Assembly: GCA_016647705.1 (NCBI GenBank)
Contig: CM028339.1
Location: 17,440,803 to 17,504,802, forward strand
Origin: Eucommia ulmoides
Taxonomy: Eukaryota; Streptophyta; Magnoliopsida; Garryales; Eucommiaceae
Direction: 5' to 3'
Length of the DNA stretch: 64,000 nucleotides
A program made the position numbers and the translations under genes. Shown piece after piece: positions 21,696-32,473 of the stretch (the first letter of the stretch is position 1; each line of letters begins with the position of its first letter). The notes beneath the pieces are model-generated. The model ran no database searches. It saw only the letters and a list, made by a program, of their open reading frames with translations, and had not been told where the DNA came from.

Positions 21696-24493
21696 TGTCA
21701 CGACCCGTCCCGAAATGCCGATATCCTGGGCTAGCATGACAACATCATGACATCACCGAAAATAACCAACCAACCATCTATTATAAGACAATATGCATAT
21801 ATATAAATAACTCATCATCTATATGAAGCTATACATATTTCTGCTATGGGAATACACCCGTTCCCCAAATATACTAACAACAAAATATAATACCATGAAC
21901 CCCTCACAGGTTCGCCTCATAAAGCTCGTTTCAACCCTCCACATGACTTCATCGTAGGACTCTACCTAGCGCTAGTAGGGGACCGACTCTTAACTGCGTC
22001 ACCTGCGAGTGTACTGTCTTCTTAGTAAAAATATTTTTAATAATAACAACTCATTCTACAACATCTAAATAGATCAAGCGTAAGTTTATAAATATCACAT
22101 AGCTCATAAAATCCCCAGTATATAAGCAGGGAAAATAAAGCGACATAATTAAGTTCCATTCAAATCCAACTAATGTAAAAATCATATTAATCACCATGAT
22201 AATAAATATAAAATCAACCAATATACGTAAAACACCACATCTCTAAAACACACCTCAACACACACACTGGTCAGTCCTAGTGATCGTTTTAACCTCACGA
22301 TCGGGAGTTTGCAACGGTACCGTACCATCCATAGAATATACCTTCCTATGAACACCCATCACTCTGCCGAAGCAAATAATCACTGCGCAGTATAAACGTC
22401 TAACATCACTCTGCCGAAATAGATAAACATCACTCCGCCGAAGCGGATAACATCACTCCGCCGAAACGGATAAATACTATGGCATCGTCTAATCAACAAC
22501 AACGTCAAATTAATAACATCATCATCAAATCACAACGTAATGATATTGTCTAATCAACATCGTCAACTCACACATCCACCTCTCTTTCCCAAAATCGTCT
22601 TTTTATCCGAAAATCATATTTCTCACTTTCTTTTAAAAAGGAAACGTCTGATTTTACCAAAACCACTTTTTCACTCTTTATTTTAGAAAGCCAGACATGT
22701 TTAGAAAAATATGTATTTTCCACTCCCTTTTAAAACCACCGAATCCAACGAAAACCATTTTCACTTTCCTTTCGAAAACCATCGTAATCTCACAAAAATC
22801 CATTTTACCAACTCACCCAAAACCTGCTTGATCCACAAAATTTTAAAAGCATCTAATGTGGGTACAACCATTTTCTATCATATATAGATATAAAAAAAAA
22901 TAGTTGGCAAGAAGACAGTACACTCACTTGGCTATCCGTTCTGAATAATTTTTACTGACTATCTTCTACCGATACTCCAGTGCCTGCGAGCCTAATAGTG
23001 ACAGGGGCTAAATTAATATTTTATGTAAAAGAACCGAATCATGCAATGCAGGCCCTAAATTCCGTAATTTCCCCCGTACCCACTTTTTATTACGAAAAAT
23101 TGTTATCCGGTAAATTTTGTTTCGTTAATAATTACTGTACGCATTTGTTAATATGGATGGTGACAAAAATTATTAGAATTAACGATTCTAAATTATAATC
23201 CCATTTGCTAATAATTCAATTTAACAACAATGGTAATCGACTTAGATTTTATCTGCTCCGAATCGTCTGTCAGTCGCGAGATAAATTTTTGGATTTTTAT
23301 TGGGGTGTTTCTGTAATTTTTCCTTTTTTTTTTTTTTTTTTTTTTTTTTTTCTTCTTACCTTTTTCCTTTTCCTGGTTTGCGTTTTTGTTTCCTGTTCTG
23401 TTGTATCGCTCCCGCCGACGAGATCTCGCCGTCGATCAAGCCTCGCCATCCCACCAACCGAACACACGCACCACCGGACAAACGAACCCACACACTTCCA
23501 CGTCTACCCTATGCACTGTCGATCATCCACACACCCACACACTTACTGCTCTCTCTCTCTCTCTAACTTTTCGGCGAAAACTCCGGCGACTATCATGCAC
23601 ACACAACACACACACACCCGGCAGGGACAACACACACACCGATTGAGCAGAGCCACCAACACCGTCACACATGCCGCCGATCGTCACCACCGGACAGAAC
23701 GACAAACACACGAACACATACTGCACAACACAGAAAACCAAAAACTTAACAGAGCAGAAGGCACACACACATAACAGCGTCAACAACGGCCACTGGAAGC
23801 TCACCATCAACCCAGCACACTACCGCCGGCTGCTGAATAGCCCACTGCTGAACTGACCGACGGCAACCTACGACGAAATAGTGACAATCACCCCATCGGC
23901 ACTCCACACCATCGACAATGAACAGGACATCACACCGACGGCACCACCAATGACCGAACGAACCCGCTCACACCCACGTTCGTCGGATCTCACAACCCCC
24001 TGACCACCGGACCTACCCCTCTTTCTCTCCTCTGTTTCTGCTCCTCCTTCCTTTTTTCGTTGAAGATCACGATTGCATGATTTAAGTGGATCAATTTATT
24101 CCTAGCTTGCCACGTTAATGGATCTCGATCTTTTCTCTCTCTGTCTCCGGTTGCTCTCTCGGCACCCACACACCATATGCATATATATATATAGATTTAT
24201 ATAAAAATCTTTTGTTCTAATTACTATTTTCTCCCCCAAATTTCTTTAATTCCTTATTTTAGCCCAATTCACCATTTATAATTTTTTTAAATTGTAATTT
24301 CACCCCTAAAAATTTAAAGGTTATCAATTGAAAGACAATTTGAATCCTAAAGGTTGGATTTAATGTATACAAATTTACAATTCGCCCCCTAAACTTTTAA
24401 TTCGGATAATGATTAATACAATTCTACCTCATATTTTCCTAATTTCTCTAAAATGCAACTAAAATGACGTACGTGCTAAATCGGGGTCTTACA
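21696..24493 (-). mobile_element. Element D: 2.8-kb solo LTR, probably Tekay/Del-type chromovirus
   Basis: Bounded TGTCACGACCCGTCCCG...GGGTCTTACA with no internal retrotransposon genes. Flanks TTAGT (21691-21695) and CTAGT (24494-24498) form a 5-bp target duplication with one mismatch. The end sequences and length resemble Del/Tekay LTRs. On the minus strand a sequence CTCGCAGGTGACGC looks like the usual R/U5 region, so I place it on minus. It holds a T-tract of about 27 bases (23325-23351), CA-rich sequence at 23455-23780 and CT/TA runs. Long open frames here are low-complexity. Confidence 0.72.
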
Positions 24494-24840
24494 CTAGTGC
24501 CAGGATCATGGGATGAAGATGCTTCACCGCTTTTGTTACCTCGGCTTACCACGTTTACGTAGTCGGACAGACTAGACTGGACCACACTGCTAGACTCATG
24601 GAGCCTGGCTTAAGTAGAAAAGAAAGGGTCCTCAGGAGCAGGACGACGTTCAACCCTGAAGGACAGAGAGTTGGAGGAAGTTCGTTCTGAAGAATCGGAT
24701 CCTGAGCTAGAGGTCAAACCCGAAGAAGAAGAGAGTGACATTTTTTAGTTCGGGCAGAGGAGAAAAAGGTAACAATGACCGAGTAGAGGGAGAGTTCTCG
24801 AAAATTTTGCAACTGTAGAATGAATGAAGGGGACTCTCTT

Positions 24841-24848
24841 TTTATAAA
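24841..24848 (-). promoter_or_regulatory. Candidate TATA box for the element A antisense ORF
   Basis: TTTATAAA, read on minus as CTTTTTATAAAAAG, lies 100 bp upstream of the aORF ATG at 24741, a normal distance for a plant promoter. It would drive transcription opposite to the LTR promoter. Confidence 0.4.
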
Positions 24849-25067
24849 AAGAAAGGTGCCCATACGAAGAGTCGCAAAGCCTAGTGCCACGTGGCATCTA
24901 TCCAGTAGTCATACGATTTGTCTTCCCTAGTAAGCCTGGATAGGTACACGTGCCACGCACGCGCCAAACACGACAGCCTTTAGCGTACCTTCCCAAAACA
25001 CAATTGTCTCGAATTTTCCAGATTGGGAACTTAAAGTCCCGAACATCTGTCTCTACGTGCGAATGAT

Positions 25068-25083
25068 CAAGACTGGGGGTAAC
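25068..25083 (+). promoter_or_regulatory. Polypurine tract of element A
   Basis: AAGACTGGGGGTAAC lies immediately before the 3' LTR, matching in position and composition the plus-strand primer of Ty3/gypsy elements. Confidence 0.65.
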
Positions 25084-27014
25084 TGATATAGGTAAATTTG
25101 GTCGTGAAGGTCACACGTGCGTGAAGATTCCTCCCTAAGCCTAAGTATAGAGGATGGTCCAGACTGAGGTGTCCGAGCACCCTTAGCTCGGACATATGCG
25201 AAAGAGGGAGCCTTTTAGCCTCCCAGCTACTCCAACTTCTCCAAGTAATAAGAAAGGTCCGAGATGCAGTGTCCTAGCACTCTCAGGTCAGATATGAATA
25301 AAAGGGATAGTCTCCAAACCTCCAAGCCCCTCCATCTCCAAGTGTGAATAATTATCCGAGCTGCGGTGTCCGAGCACCCTCTGCTTAGACATATGCAAAA
25401 AGGGGAGCCTTTAAACCTCCCAGCTCCTCCACAATCTCCATAGGTGAAGAAGGGTCTGAGCTGCGGTGTCCAAGCACCTTCAACTCGGATATGTGCAAAA
25501 AGGGGAGCCTCAAACCCCTCCTCCAGGATCTCCAAGTGTGAAGAAGGTTCGAACTACGGAGTCTGAGCACCCTCAACTCGAATATGTGCAAACGAAGGTC
25601 CCTCAATTAATGATCCACCAATATAGCCGAGTTGAGGTGTCCGAGCACCTTCAGCTCGGATATATTTAAAATAAAGACCCTTAGAGGAAGATCGAAACTA
25701 GATGACCGAGCTAAGGAGTTCGAGCACCCTTAGCTCGGACTTTCTCCAAATGGGCATCTTAAATTAAGAAGTCTCTTGGTCGAGTTGGGGTGTCCGAGCA
25801 CCCTCATCTCGGATTGTCTGCAAATGAGGAGCCCTCAAAATGGAATTGAAGACACAACGCTGAGCTGAGGGTGCCCGAGCACCCTCAGCTTGGACTTCCG
25901 AAGAATAGGGCATTTCAAAAGGAGATTCAAGCTACACTGCCGAGCTGAGGTGTTTGAGCACTCTCAGCTCAGACTTATGCAAAGAGGGGGGCTTCTAATG
26001 AAGATTGAAGCTACATGACCGAGCACCCTCAGCTTGGATTACCTCCAATTGTAAACCCTCAAATAGGACTGAAGATGCATTGCCGAGCTGAGGTGTTCGA
26101 GCACTCTCAGCTCGGACTTGTGCAAATAGGGGGGATTGTCAAGAGAAGTTGAATACAGGACGTTGAGTTGGGATGTCCAAGCACCCTCAGCTCGGATTTA
26201 CGCAAGATCGGGATTCAGATGCGATTGAAGATGCAATGTCGAGCTGGGGTGTCCGAACACCCTCAACTCGAACTTACCCAAAGTAGAGCCTCCCATTTTC
26301 TCCTTGAGGACTAGCGAGCCTAGCTGAGGGGTCTGAGCACCCTCAGTTCGGATTTTCATATATATAAAGCCTCTTAAGGCCATTTTGAAGCTCCCGATTC
26401 CGTTTTAACGCCCTCTCCACCTCCTGATCATCCGGAGGGGCTATAAATAGGACATTACTCTCCATTTCAAGTGGTCCGACCTATGGACTTCTACAAATGA
26501 GCCCAAAAGCCCAGTCTAGGTGTTTAAAGGCCTTAATCTGCAAGCTCATTAGCTATCAGTTGAATTAAGCTAATTAACCAGGTAGAGGTCCCTAATTTCG
26601 CAATGCTAATTGAGTCTTGCATCCTATAAATACCCCTTGACATTCATTGACCAAAGGTACATGCTTCTAATTCACTCTAGAGTACTTTTAGCCTTCTCTC
26701 CCCGTATAATTATTCTCAAGCCAGAAAGATCTCACCGGGCACAACCCAGGTAGGCCCTTGTGCAGGTGCTTGGAGTGCAGTCTTGGAGCTCAGCTCAGAG
26801 ATCGACATAGAGTCCGTAGAGGAATTCAACTCTGAGTATGAACAGGATCTCGGAGTCTAGTGAGGAGCTTAGGTCGGATCGCAAGGATTTCCACAGCGTC
26901 AGAAGTTCATTGATTTCAGATTCACCAGTTTATCATCTCCACGCCAATAACAAATTCTCACGTGCCATCTGTCCAAACCATACTGTGGGTACTCATCATT
27001 TTTTGACACCAACA
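25084..27014 (+). repeat. 3' LTR of element A
   Basis: 1931 bp, uninterrupted copy of the 5' LTR. It shows the empty site of element B (CCTCAATTAATGAT followed by CCACCAATATAGCC at about 25601-25627). It contains about 15 hairpin units at 25140-26360, TATA box TATAAATA at 26625, and ends ACACCAACA before the CATAT duplication. Confidence 0.9.
25140..26365 (+). repeat. Full hairpin tandem array in the 3' LTR of element A
   Basis: An uninterrupted array of about 15 units, spacing roughly 75-85 bp in the second half. Units such as the one at 25706-25738 have perfectly complementary arms CCGAGCTAAGG and CCTTAGCTCGG, a compensated variant of the usual CCGAGCTGAGG/CCTCAGCTCGG. Others are imperfect (e.g. 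GAGTTGGGG/CCTCATCTC near 25785). Confidence 0.85.
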
Positions 27015-27019
27015 CATAT

Positions 27020-29219
27020 CATTGTGGTTTGAAATTCTAAGTGTAAATTACAGGGTACATCATCATTCTATTAGGTAAGTGTAGTATTCGTTGTTCTTCA
27101 GTTGCATGAACTGAGGTATGTTGTTGCATTGACAGCAATACATTTATTTATTACTGTAACGAAAACATCATGTTTCCTACCAAATAATAAATTCCACAAA
27201 AAGCATAAGAAAACCATACAATTGATTCTTAACCAAGTACTTCCACAGTTTATTGGAATTTAGTGTAATGTTATTTTTATTTTTTACGAACATGACAAGA
27301 TCATTGACTATCCTATGCAAGTATGATAATGTTACCACTGTTTTCACGCTTGAACTATTTAGTCACTCGCTAGCCTTGTTCGCAAAGTTATAAAATGGAA
27401 TGATTTAAGCAACGTACAATTTGAACTATTCTATTCAATATCAAGACATTTGAATTGCATTATGCGATTTCGGTGAGATGCGAATACTTGTAAGCATCTC
27501 AAGAATGATTTGTTCGATGAAACTATCGGGCCGTCATCTAGTGCATTAGTACTAGTAAAAACGGACACAAGCGGTAATTTTAGAGACGAAAAAGATTATA
27601 TTGAAAACTATAGAAGCTTATGGCAAAAACAATGTCAAGGTGCTGCTTTCAAGGCATTTGTCAAAAGCCATTCAAGAGGAAGGGTAGAAATAATGTATGT
27701 GGTTTGTTCATGGAGGTGTCAAAAAACCAAATAATCTCTTTAATTAATAAATGAGCACACATGTGGGTTTGCTTTTAGGACAAGTAAAAGCCCAAAAATG
27801 AATTCAGACATTGTATCTAGTTGTTTAAAGAAATACATAACAAACCGAAAATCAAGCCGGTAGACAAAGTACATATTTTAATAAAAATATAGATCGAAAA
27901 TCACTTATAATCATGTGTGGTTTGCGGTTGAGAAAGCAAGGAATAGTTTGTTTTAAGATCATTCATCGTTAAAGACCAATTTCATTCGTATGTGAGTATG
28001 GTCATTTGTGTCTAGAGAATGACCAGGTCACTCGACATTTTAAGCTCATTTTCATAGTTTTTAATGCACATATTTTTCGAACATTGTTGACCAATGATCT
28101 TTCTGGATGAAACATTTTTTTCGAGATGGTACAAGAAAAAATTACTTAGTGCATGTGCTAAGCCAATTCCAATAGACTTATTGGGGGCTCCCCCATTGGC
28201 GTGCATCCACTAGGAATTGAACCGACGAATTCGGATGGTAACCTATGTAATGTCACAATTCATTATTTTGATTGTCATATGTTAATTTTAACACACGTTT
28301 TGTGATATTGAAAATAACATAATATTTTCGGATGGACAAGGATATACCCAATTGCTTTTACAATCTTTGATGCTGAGAACAACGATGATTGCATTGGTTC
28401 CTTTTTGAGTTTGAGAAGCCAATCGGTCTCGTGTCTTAATATTCATTTCAAAATGACACAACAATATATTGGAGGGTGCGAAAAATGTATTCCCAGGATC
28501 ACATCATGCATTTTGTCTTCAACACTTAGATGAATTTGCGATGTTATTTCGTAAATATGCATCACTAAAAGATAACTTTATTAATAAATTGAATGGGCTT
28601 GCGTATGCACAAAATACGAATATGTTCTGGATGTAAATTGAATGGGCTTGCATATGCATAAAATATAGATATGTTCAGATGTTAGACACTCACTTGTTGG
28701 AGGAGGAAATTGAAAACATTGGTAAGTTTTTAAGTGATTTTTCAGTAGTGGACTTTAGTAATGCATTTGTTAGGGAAAAAACGTTACGTTAAGCTAACTT
28801 CTAATCGAGCCAAGAGTTTCATCGTTACATGCAGATTATTATACTTATAAATAAGAGGGTACACTTGACGGACCAAAGGGCCAAGAGGAGGAATGAGACT
28901 AACACATGCAAGGAGTGACTAGTTTATAACAAGAAATTGTATGCTTTAATAGAGGAGGGACTTTCTAAATTCATTCACACCCATTTGTGTGTGTGAAACC
29001 TAAGGCGCACATGTGCTCGAGTCATCAATGGTAATTAAAATAATTTCCACGCCTGAGCAACTTTTCAGAGGTCTAGATGCAATATTTACGCTTATGTTAA
29101 AGAGTATTTTCACATTTATTTATGCAGATAATCAAACTCCAAAGGTATTTATGCAATATGTATGATGGAACGTCCATATGGATCTGAAATGATGTTACTT
29201 CCGTTGTCTAGAAAATAAT
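27020..29219. other. Spacer without a recognisable gene
   Basis: AT-rich sequence. A 75-codon open stretch at 27510-27734 has no ATG at its start and no family I recognise. No terminal repeats or tandem arrays stand out. It may contain very old transposon debris. Confidence 0.4.
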
Positions 29220-29301
29220 GAGGTTGGCCAAGGAAGGTTAAATTGCCATCACGTGGTGAGGTGAAGAAAATACTAGATGGTTGTTGCGATTGTATTGATT
29301 A
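29220..29301. repeat. 82-bp dispersed repeat, copy 1
   Basis: Nearly identical in sequence and orientation to 49736-49816 (shared blocks CCAAGGAAGGTT, CCATCACGTGGTGAGGTG, AAATACTAGATG, GTTGTATTGATTA). The flanks are unrelated. It contains a perfect palindrome CACGTG. The family is unidentified. Confidence 0.7.
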
Positions 29302-30186
29302 TATTTGTTTATGTTTATAGTTTTTTCATGCTTTTTGCAACTACATGTTGGATTGTCTTTTAAGTTACATCCATTTATTTTTACTAATGAAATGAATTGT
29401 AATTTTTTAGATCAATATTTATGCACCCAACAAAACTCAAAGTCCCACTTTTAATATTCTAACACAAACTACATATATATAAATAAGTGTTGAAATCAGC
29501 ATCGGTAATAAAATATGTTGAAGTCAACACGCGATTTATGATTCACATCTAAAAATTGTCACAATTAGTTATTGTGGATTCAATTACCAAAAACATGTTG
29601 AAATCAACATAGTATAAAAATTCTGTGAAAACATCATATTAAAATTGTGTTGAAGTTTACACAATCTTATGATTCATATGACAATTACGTAAACATCAAG
29701 TCTTATTCAAGCGATGACAAGTAAAAGGAAAATTAAAATTAAATCAAAATGACATCAAAATAAAAGTTTTAAAATGAGTTTGAATAAATCTTAAAATCAG
29801 TTCAATTAGAATTAATCAATATTTCCAAAATCGCTCGAACTTGCTTGAATTCCATTTCTCAATATAGTAATTCTGCGAAATCTTCAGGAACACCCATTAG
29901 CAATTCAAAATCATCTTTTGACATGTCCATATTGACATCCATTTTGTAATTCTCAATATTTGATATACAATTTAAATTATATTGCAAAAAAATTAAATTA
30001 ATTAATTAATTATGAAGTAATTTAGAATGAATTTACTAATTGTGAGGCGATAGTGGACGTGAGGTCTAATAAACATTCAATTCTTTTATAAGGAATGGAG
30101 GAAGTAAAAGTAAATAATAATCAAAACTCACATGCATGTTGTACATGAGATTGTGGAAAGCCAGAGGTAGCGTCGTTCATGGGTTG
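29302..30186. other. AT-rich spacer
   Basis: No gene. Three short imperfect inverted words of the form GTTGA-AR-TCAAC occur near 29492, 29519 and 29595. Confidence 0.35.
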
Positions 30187-30620
30187 TAGTGTTGTTCATG
30201 AGCTTAGAGACCCACCTAACCGATTGCTCGTGTTTTTGGGGTTTGGGCTGAGAGTTTAGGCCCAAAGACTGAGTTAGTGCCTTGAATTTTTGGCCCATCA
30301 ATTTTTAGAATCGGGTTTGGACCTAAATATTTATATATAGGGCCCGGCCCACTCATTTAACATTAGTAAAGTAATTTATATACATAAAGTATATAATACA
30401 TATATTATGAACTTAATAATAGATTTTGTATAATGGATGAGGTTGTGCACGTTACTCTTGTTTGTTAATTTTTGTTTGTCCTTAATTCTTTAACAGTGGG
30501 AGGACTTAGACTGGAAAGTAGGGCCCGAGGGCTAGGCTGGGCCAAACTCTAACCTTAGACAATCATGTAATTTCTTCCGGTCTAAATTAACCCAGCTTGA
30601 CTCGGCCATGAACAATCCTA
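30187..30620. mobile_element. Possible hAT-type MITE, about 434 bp
   Basis: Ends TAGTGTTGTTCATGAGC and (reverse complement) TAGGATTGTTCATGGCC are imperfect terminal inverted repeats. The interior has GGGCCCGGCCC and GGGCCCGAGGGC words like the hAT MITE at 19747. The 8-bp flanks ATGGGTTG and GTAAGGTT do not form a convincing duplication, so the ends may be decayed. Confidence 0.45.
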
Positions 30621-31483
30621 GTAAGGTTGCATACACTTGGTGTCAACTCGGACACAACCCACATAAATAAATAGGTTAAACATGTCATATTTAGACTCAT
30701 TTTTAAACTAGTAGAGTAGGGGTTGTATTTTGTAATACGTTTAATAAACAGGTAAGGGTAAGGCTGACACAAACTTCGACGCAAAATCAGTGAAACTCAT
30801 TTACTATTCTCAACAACCAAAAATCTCTACAATGTGATGTAAGTTAGGCTCCCCATCCTTTATTACTTTGAGGGATAAAATACATAGAAGAAGAAGAAGA
30901 TATAAACCAAAAAGAAAAAACAGAGGCACATATAATTTGACATGGTATGAAGAAGGTGTATAAAGCTCTGTTTGCCATTTCTTCCAAACGGCAACAGTAC
31001 ATTGAAACCGCAAGAGAGCCTGCAACATAGGAGATTTGTCACTTCGGTTAGGAGGCATTCAAACAAAATCCCAATGGGCCTAGTTCACTCTCAAAAGAGG
31101 CCTTTGAAAGCAGAGGATAACCCCTAGACTTATATATAAAACTCATAATCAAGTAACACAAGTGATGTGGTGCCATAAGCAAAGCACAGTTTAGTTATGC
31201 AAGTGTGATATTTCTGGAGTTCTTAAAATCTATCACCCATAACTGCAAAATATGAAACTAGGAAGATACATATAAGTTAAAATAATAAATTTTTATTTTT
31301 GATTTAAAAAAAAAAAGAAAAGAACTTACGGTCTGTTAGGTTTTGTATTACAAATTTGTTTTCTGTTTTTGGAAAAAAGATTAACTCTTACTCTTTTAAC
31401 ACAACTCAAACATTTTACAAAATAATTTTCACAATAATCACTCTATCACATCATCTATTTTTAATATCATACTTTTACCATTT
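30621..31483. other. Spacer, possible gene debris on minus
   Basis: An open minus-strand stretch at 30810-31058 has no family I recognise and no clear splice context. A (GAA)n tract lies near 30886-30899. I see nothing else I can support. Confidence 0.3.
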
Positions 31484-31869
31484 GGGTATTTATCACTTAC
31501 CTCCTCTGTTATTTTGTTCAAAATCACAAATCTCCCTTGTCATTTGAAAATTACCGATCACCACCTTTGAACAATTTTTTTTTTTTTTTGGATAAAAATA
31601 AAGGGATGAAAAAAAATTAAATAGGAATATTAGTGTAAAAGGGCAAAAGAGATAAATATAAAAAAAAAAATTAAAGACATTTATGTATTTTAATTTTAAT
31701 TATTTTTAAATTGTTAAAGGGTAAAACTGTCACTACAATTTTTTTTTACTAATTTTTAACTTATAAGGGAACTAAATGGTGTTTAACCAAGAGTTACCGG
31801 TATTTTTCAAATGAGGGGAGGTTTATGGTTTTAGGCAAAATGATTAGAGAATAAAGTGGTAAATACCCT
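31484..31869. mobile_element. MITE with long (about 80 bp) diverged terminal inverted repeats
   Basis: Left end GGGTATTTATCACTTACC and right end (reverse complement) GGGTATTTACCACTTT begin inverted repeats that extend about 80 bp through CATTTGAAAATTACCG and CATTTGAAAAATACCG. No clear target duplication. Related fragments are at 36030-36110 and 47490-47770. The long inverted repeats suggest a Mutator-type MITE. Confidence 0.6.
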
Positions 31870-32190
31870 TTATTATTTTATAAATTTAATTTTAATTTTT
31901 TCTCTATATTTTTCTCTCTACAAATTCTCTTTACTACAAACCCGCCCCCAAAAAAATGATTATTATCTTTTTTTTTCAACGTCGTATTTCAATCAATCAC
32001 ATCATTTTTACAATCCAATTTTTGAATACTTTACTAATAAATATTCTATTTTTTTTAATAAATTTTTCAAAACTAAACCAAACAATTTCCCATAATTTTC
32101 AAAAACTGTTTCCAAAACTTTCGAAAATAAAACCAAACAAGCCCAAATATTCTTTTCTGTTTTTTCTCTTTTTGTTGTTCGTTTCTTCCT

Positions 32191-32237
32191 CCCCCCCCCC
32201 CCCCCCCCCCCCCCCTTCTCTCTCTCTCTCTCTTTTT
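32191..32237. repeat. Poly-C (25 bases) plus CT microsatellite
   Basis: An uninterrupted C-run at 32191-32215 followed by (CT)n to about 32234. On the minus strand this is a G25 tract about 260 bases downstream of the prolyl hydroxylase stop codon. Confidence 0.9.
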
Positions 32238-32473
32238 GGGTGTTTTTGCCTTGATATATGAACTTCACTAGTGTCCTTCAATACCCTAGACCTAAACTAA
32301 TTTATAAAATATTACCTTCAGCCACGGGGTATATACCAAAAAATTTATGGAAATACCTAAAATTCGGGGTATATGCCAAAAAAATTATGGAAATACCTAA
32401 AATTCATGGAACTTCAAATTCATCGGTGTCGGAAGCAAACAAAAGAAAAAGGGAAAAAAAATACCTTTTGCCT

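Larger units (their letters stand above)
18825..24741 (-). pseudogene. Antisense ORF (aORF) of element A, broken by a MITE and a solo LTR
   Basis: The ATG is at 24741 (Ser-rich start MSLSSSSGLTSSSGSDSSER) and the stop is at 18827-18825. After solo LTR D (21696-24493), the segment at 21487-21203 reads LIVYKHHLEAGLRFPIDWW and then LCPSQITPNNMWAIVAAFI. This matches the 'putative gypsy type transposon' domain (Transposase_28 family) known from antisense ORFs of plant Tat elements. Downstream are a basic Ser/Arg region, the hAT MITE (19747-20290), then a coiled coil LKSLLQEWNAEVEDLKKKL near 19250 and an acidic tail. Stops and frameshifts are present. The function of aORF proteins is unknown. Confidence 0.75.
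706..27014 (+). mobile_element. Element A: Tat-lineage Ty3/gypsy LTR retrotransposon with four nested insertions
   Basis: The element starts TGATGGAGGT at 706 and ends ACACCAACA at 27014. It is flanked by a perfect 5-bp duplication CATAT (701-705 and 27015-27019), so both ends survive. Internal order is PBS, gag, protease, RT, RNase H, integrase, tandem-repeat tract, antisense ORF, polypurine tract, 3' LTR. That order, with an antisense ORF after pol, is typical of the plant Tat/Retand group. After subtracting insertions B, C, D and the hAT MITE about 12.7 kb remains, a normal Tat size. Every coding region has stops or frameshifts and the integrase core is deleted, so it cannot move by itself. 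Confidence 0.9.

Noticed and set aside
23205..23774. 189-codon open frame in solo LTR D
   Set aside because: It spans a T-tract and CA-rich simple sequence and lies inside an LTR; composition explains the open frame.
27510..27734. 75-codon frame in the spacer
   Set aside because: No ATG start, no recognised motif, no splice context; kept only as a note on the spacer.
31956..32281. Overlapping frames with Pro/Gly runs near 32200
   Set aside because: They come from the poly-C and CT microsatellite.
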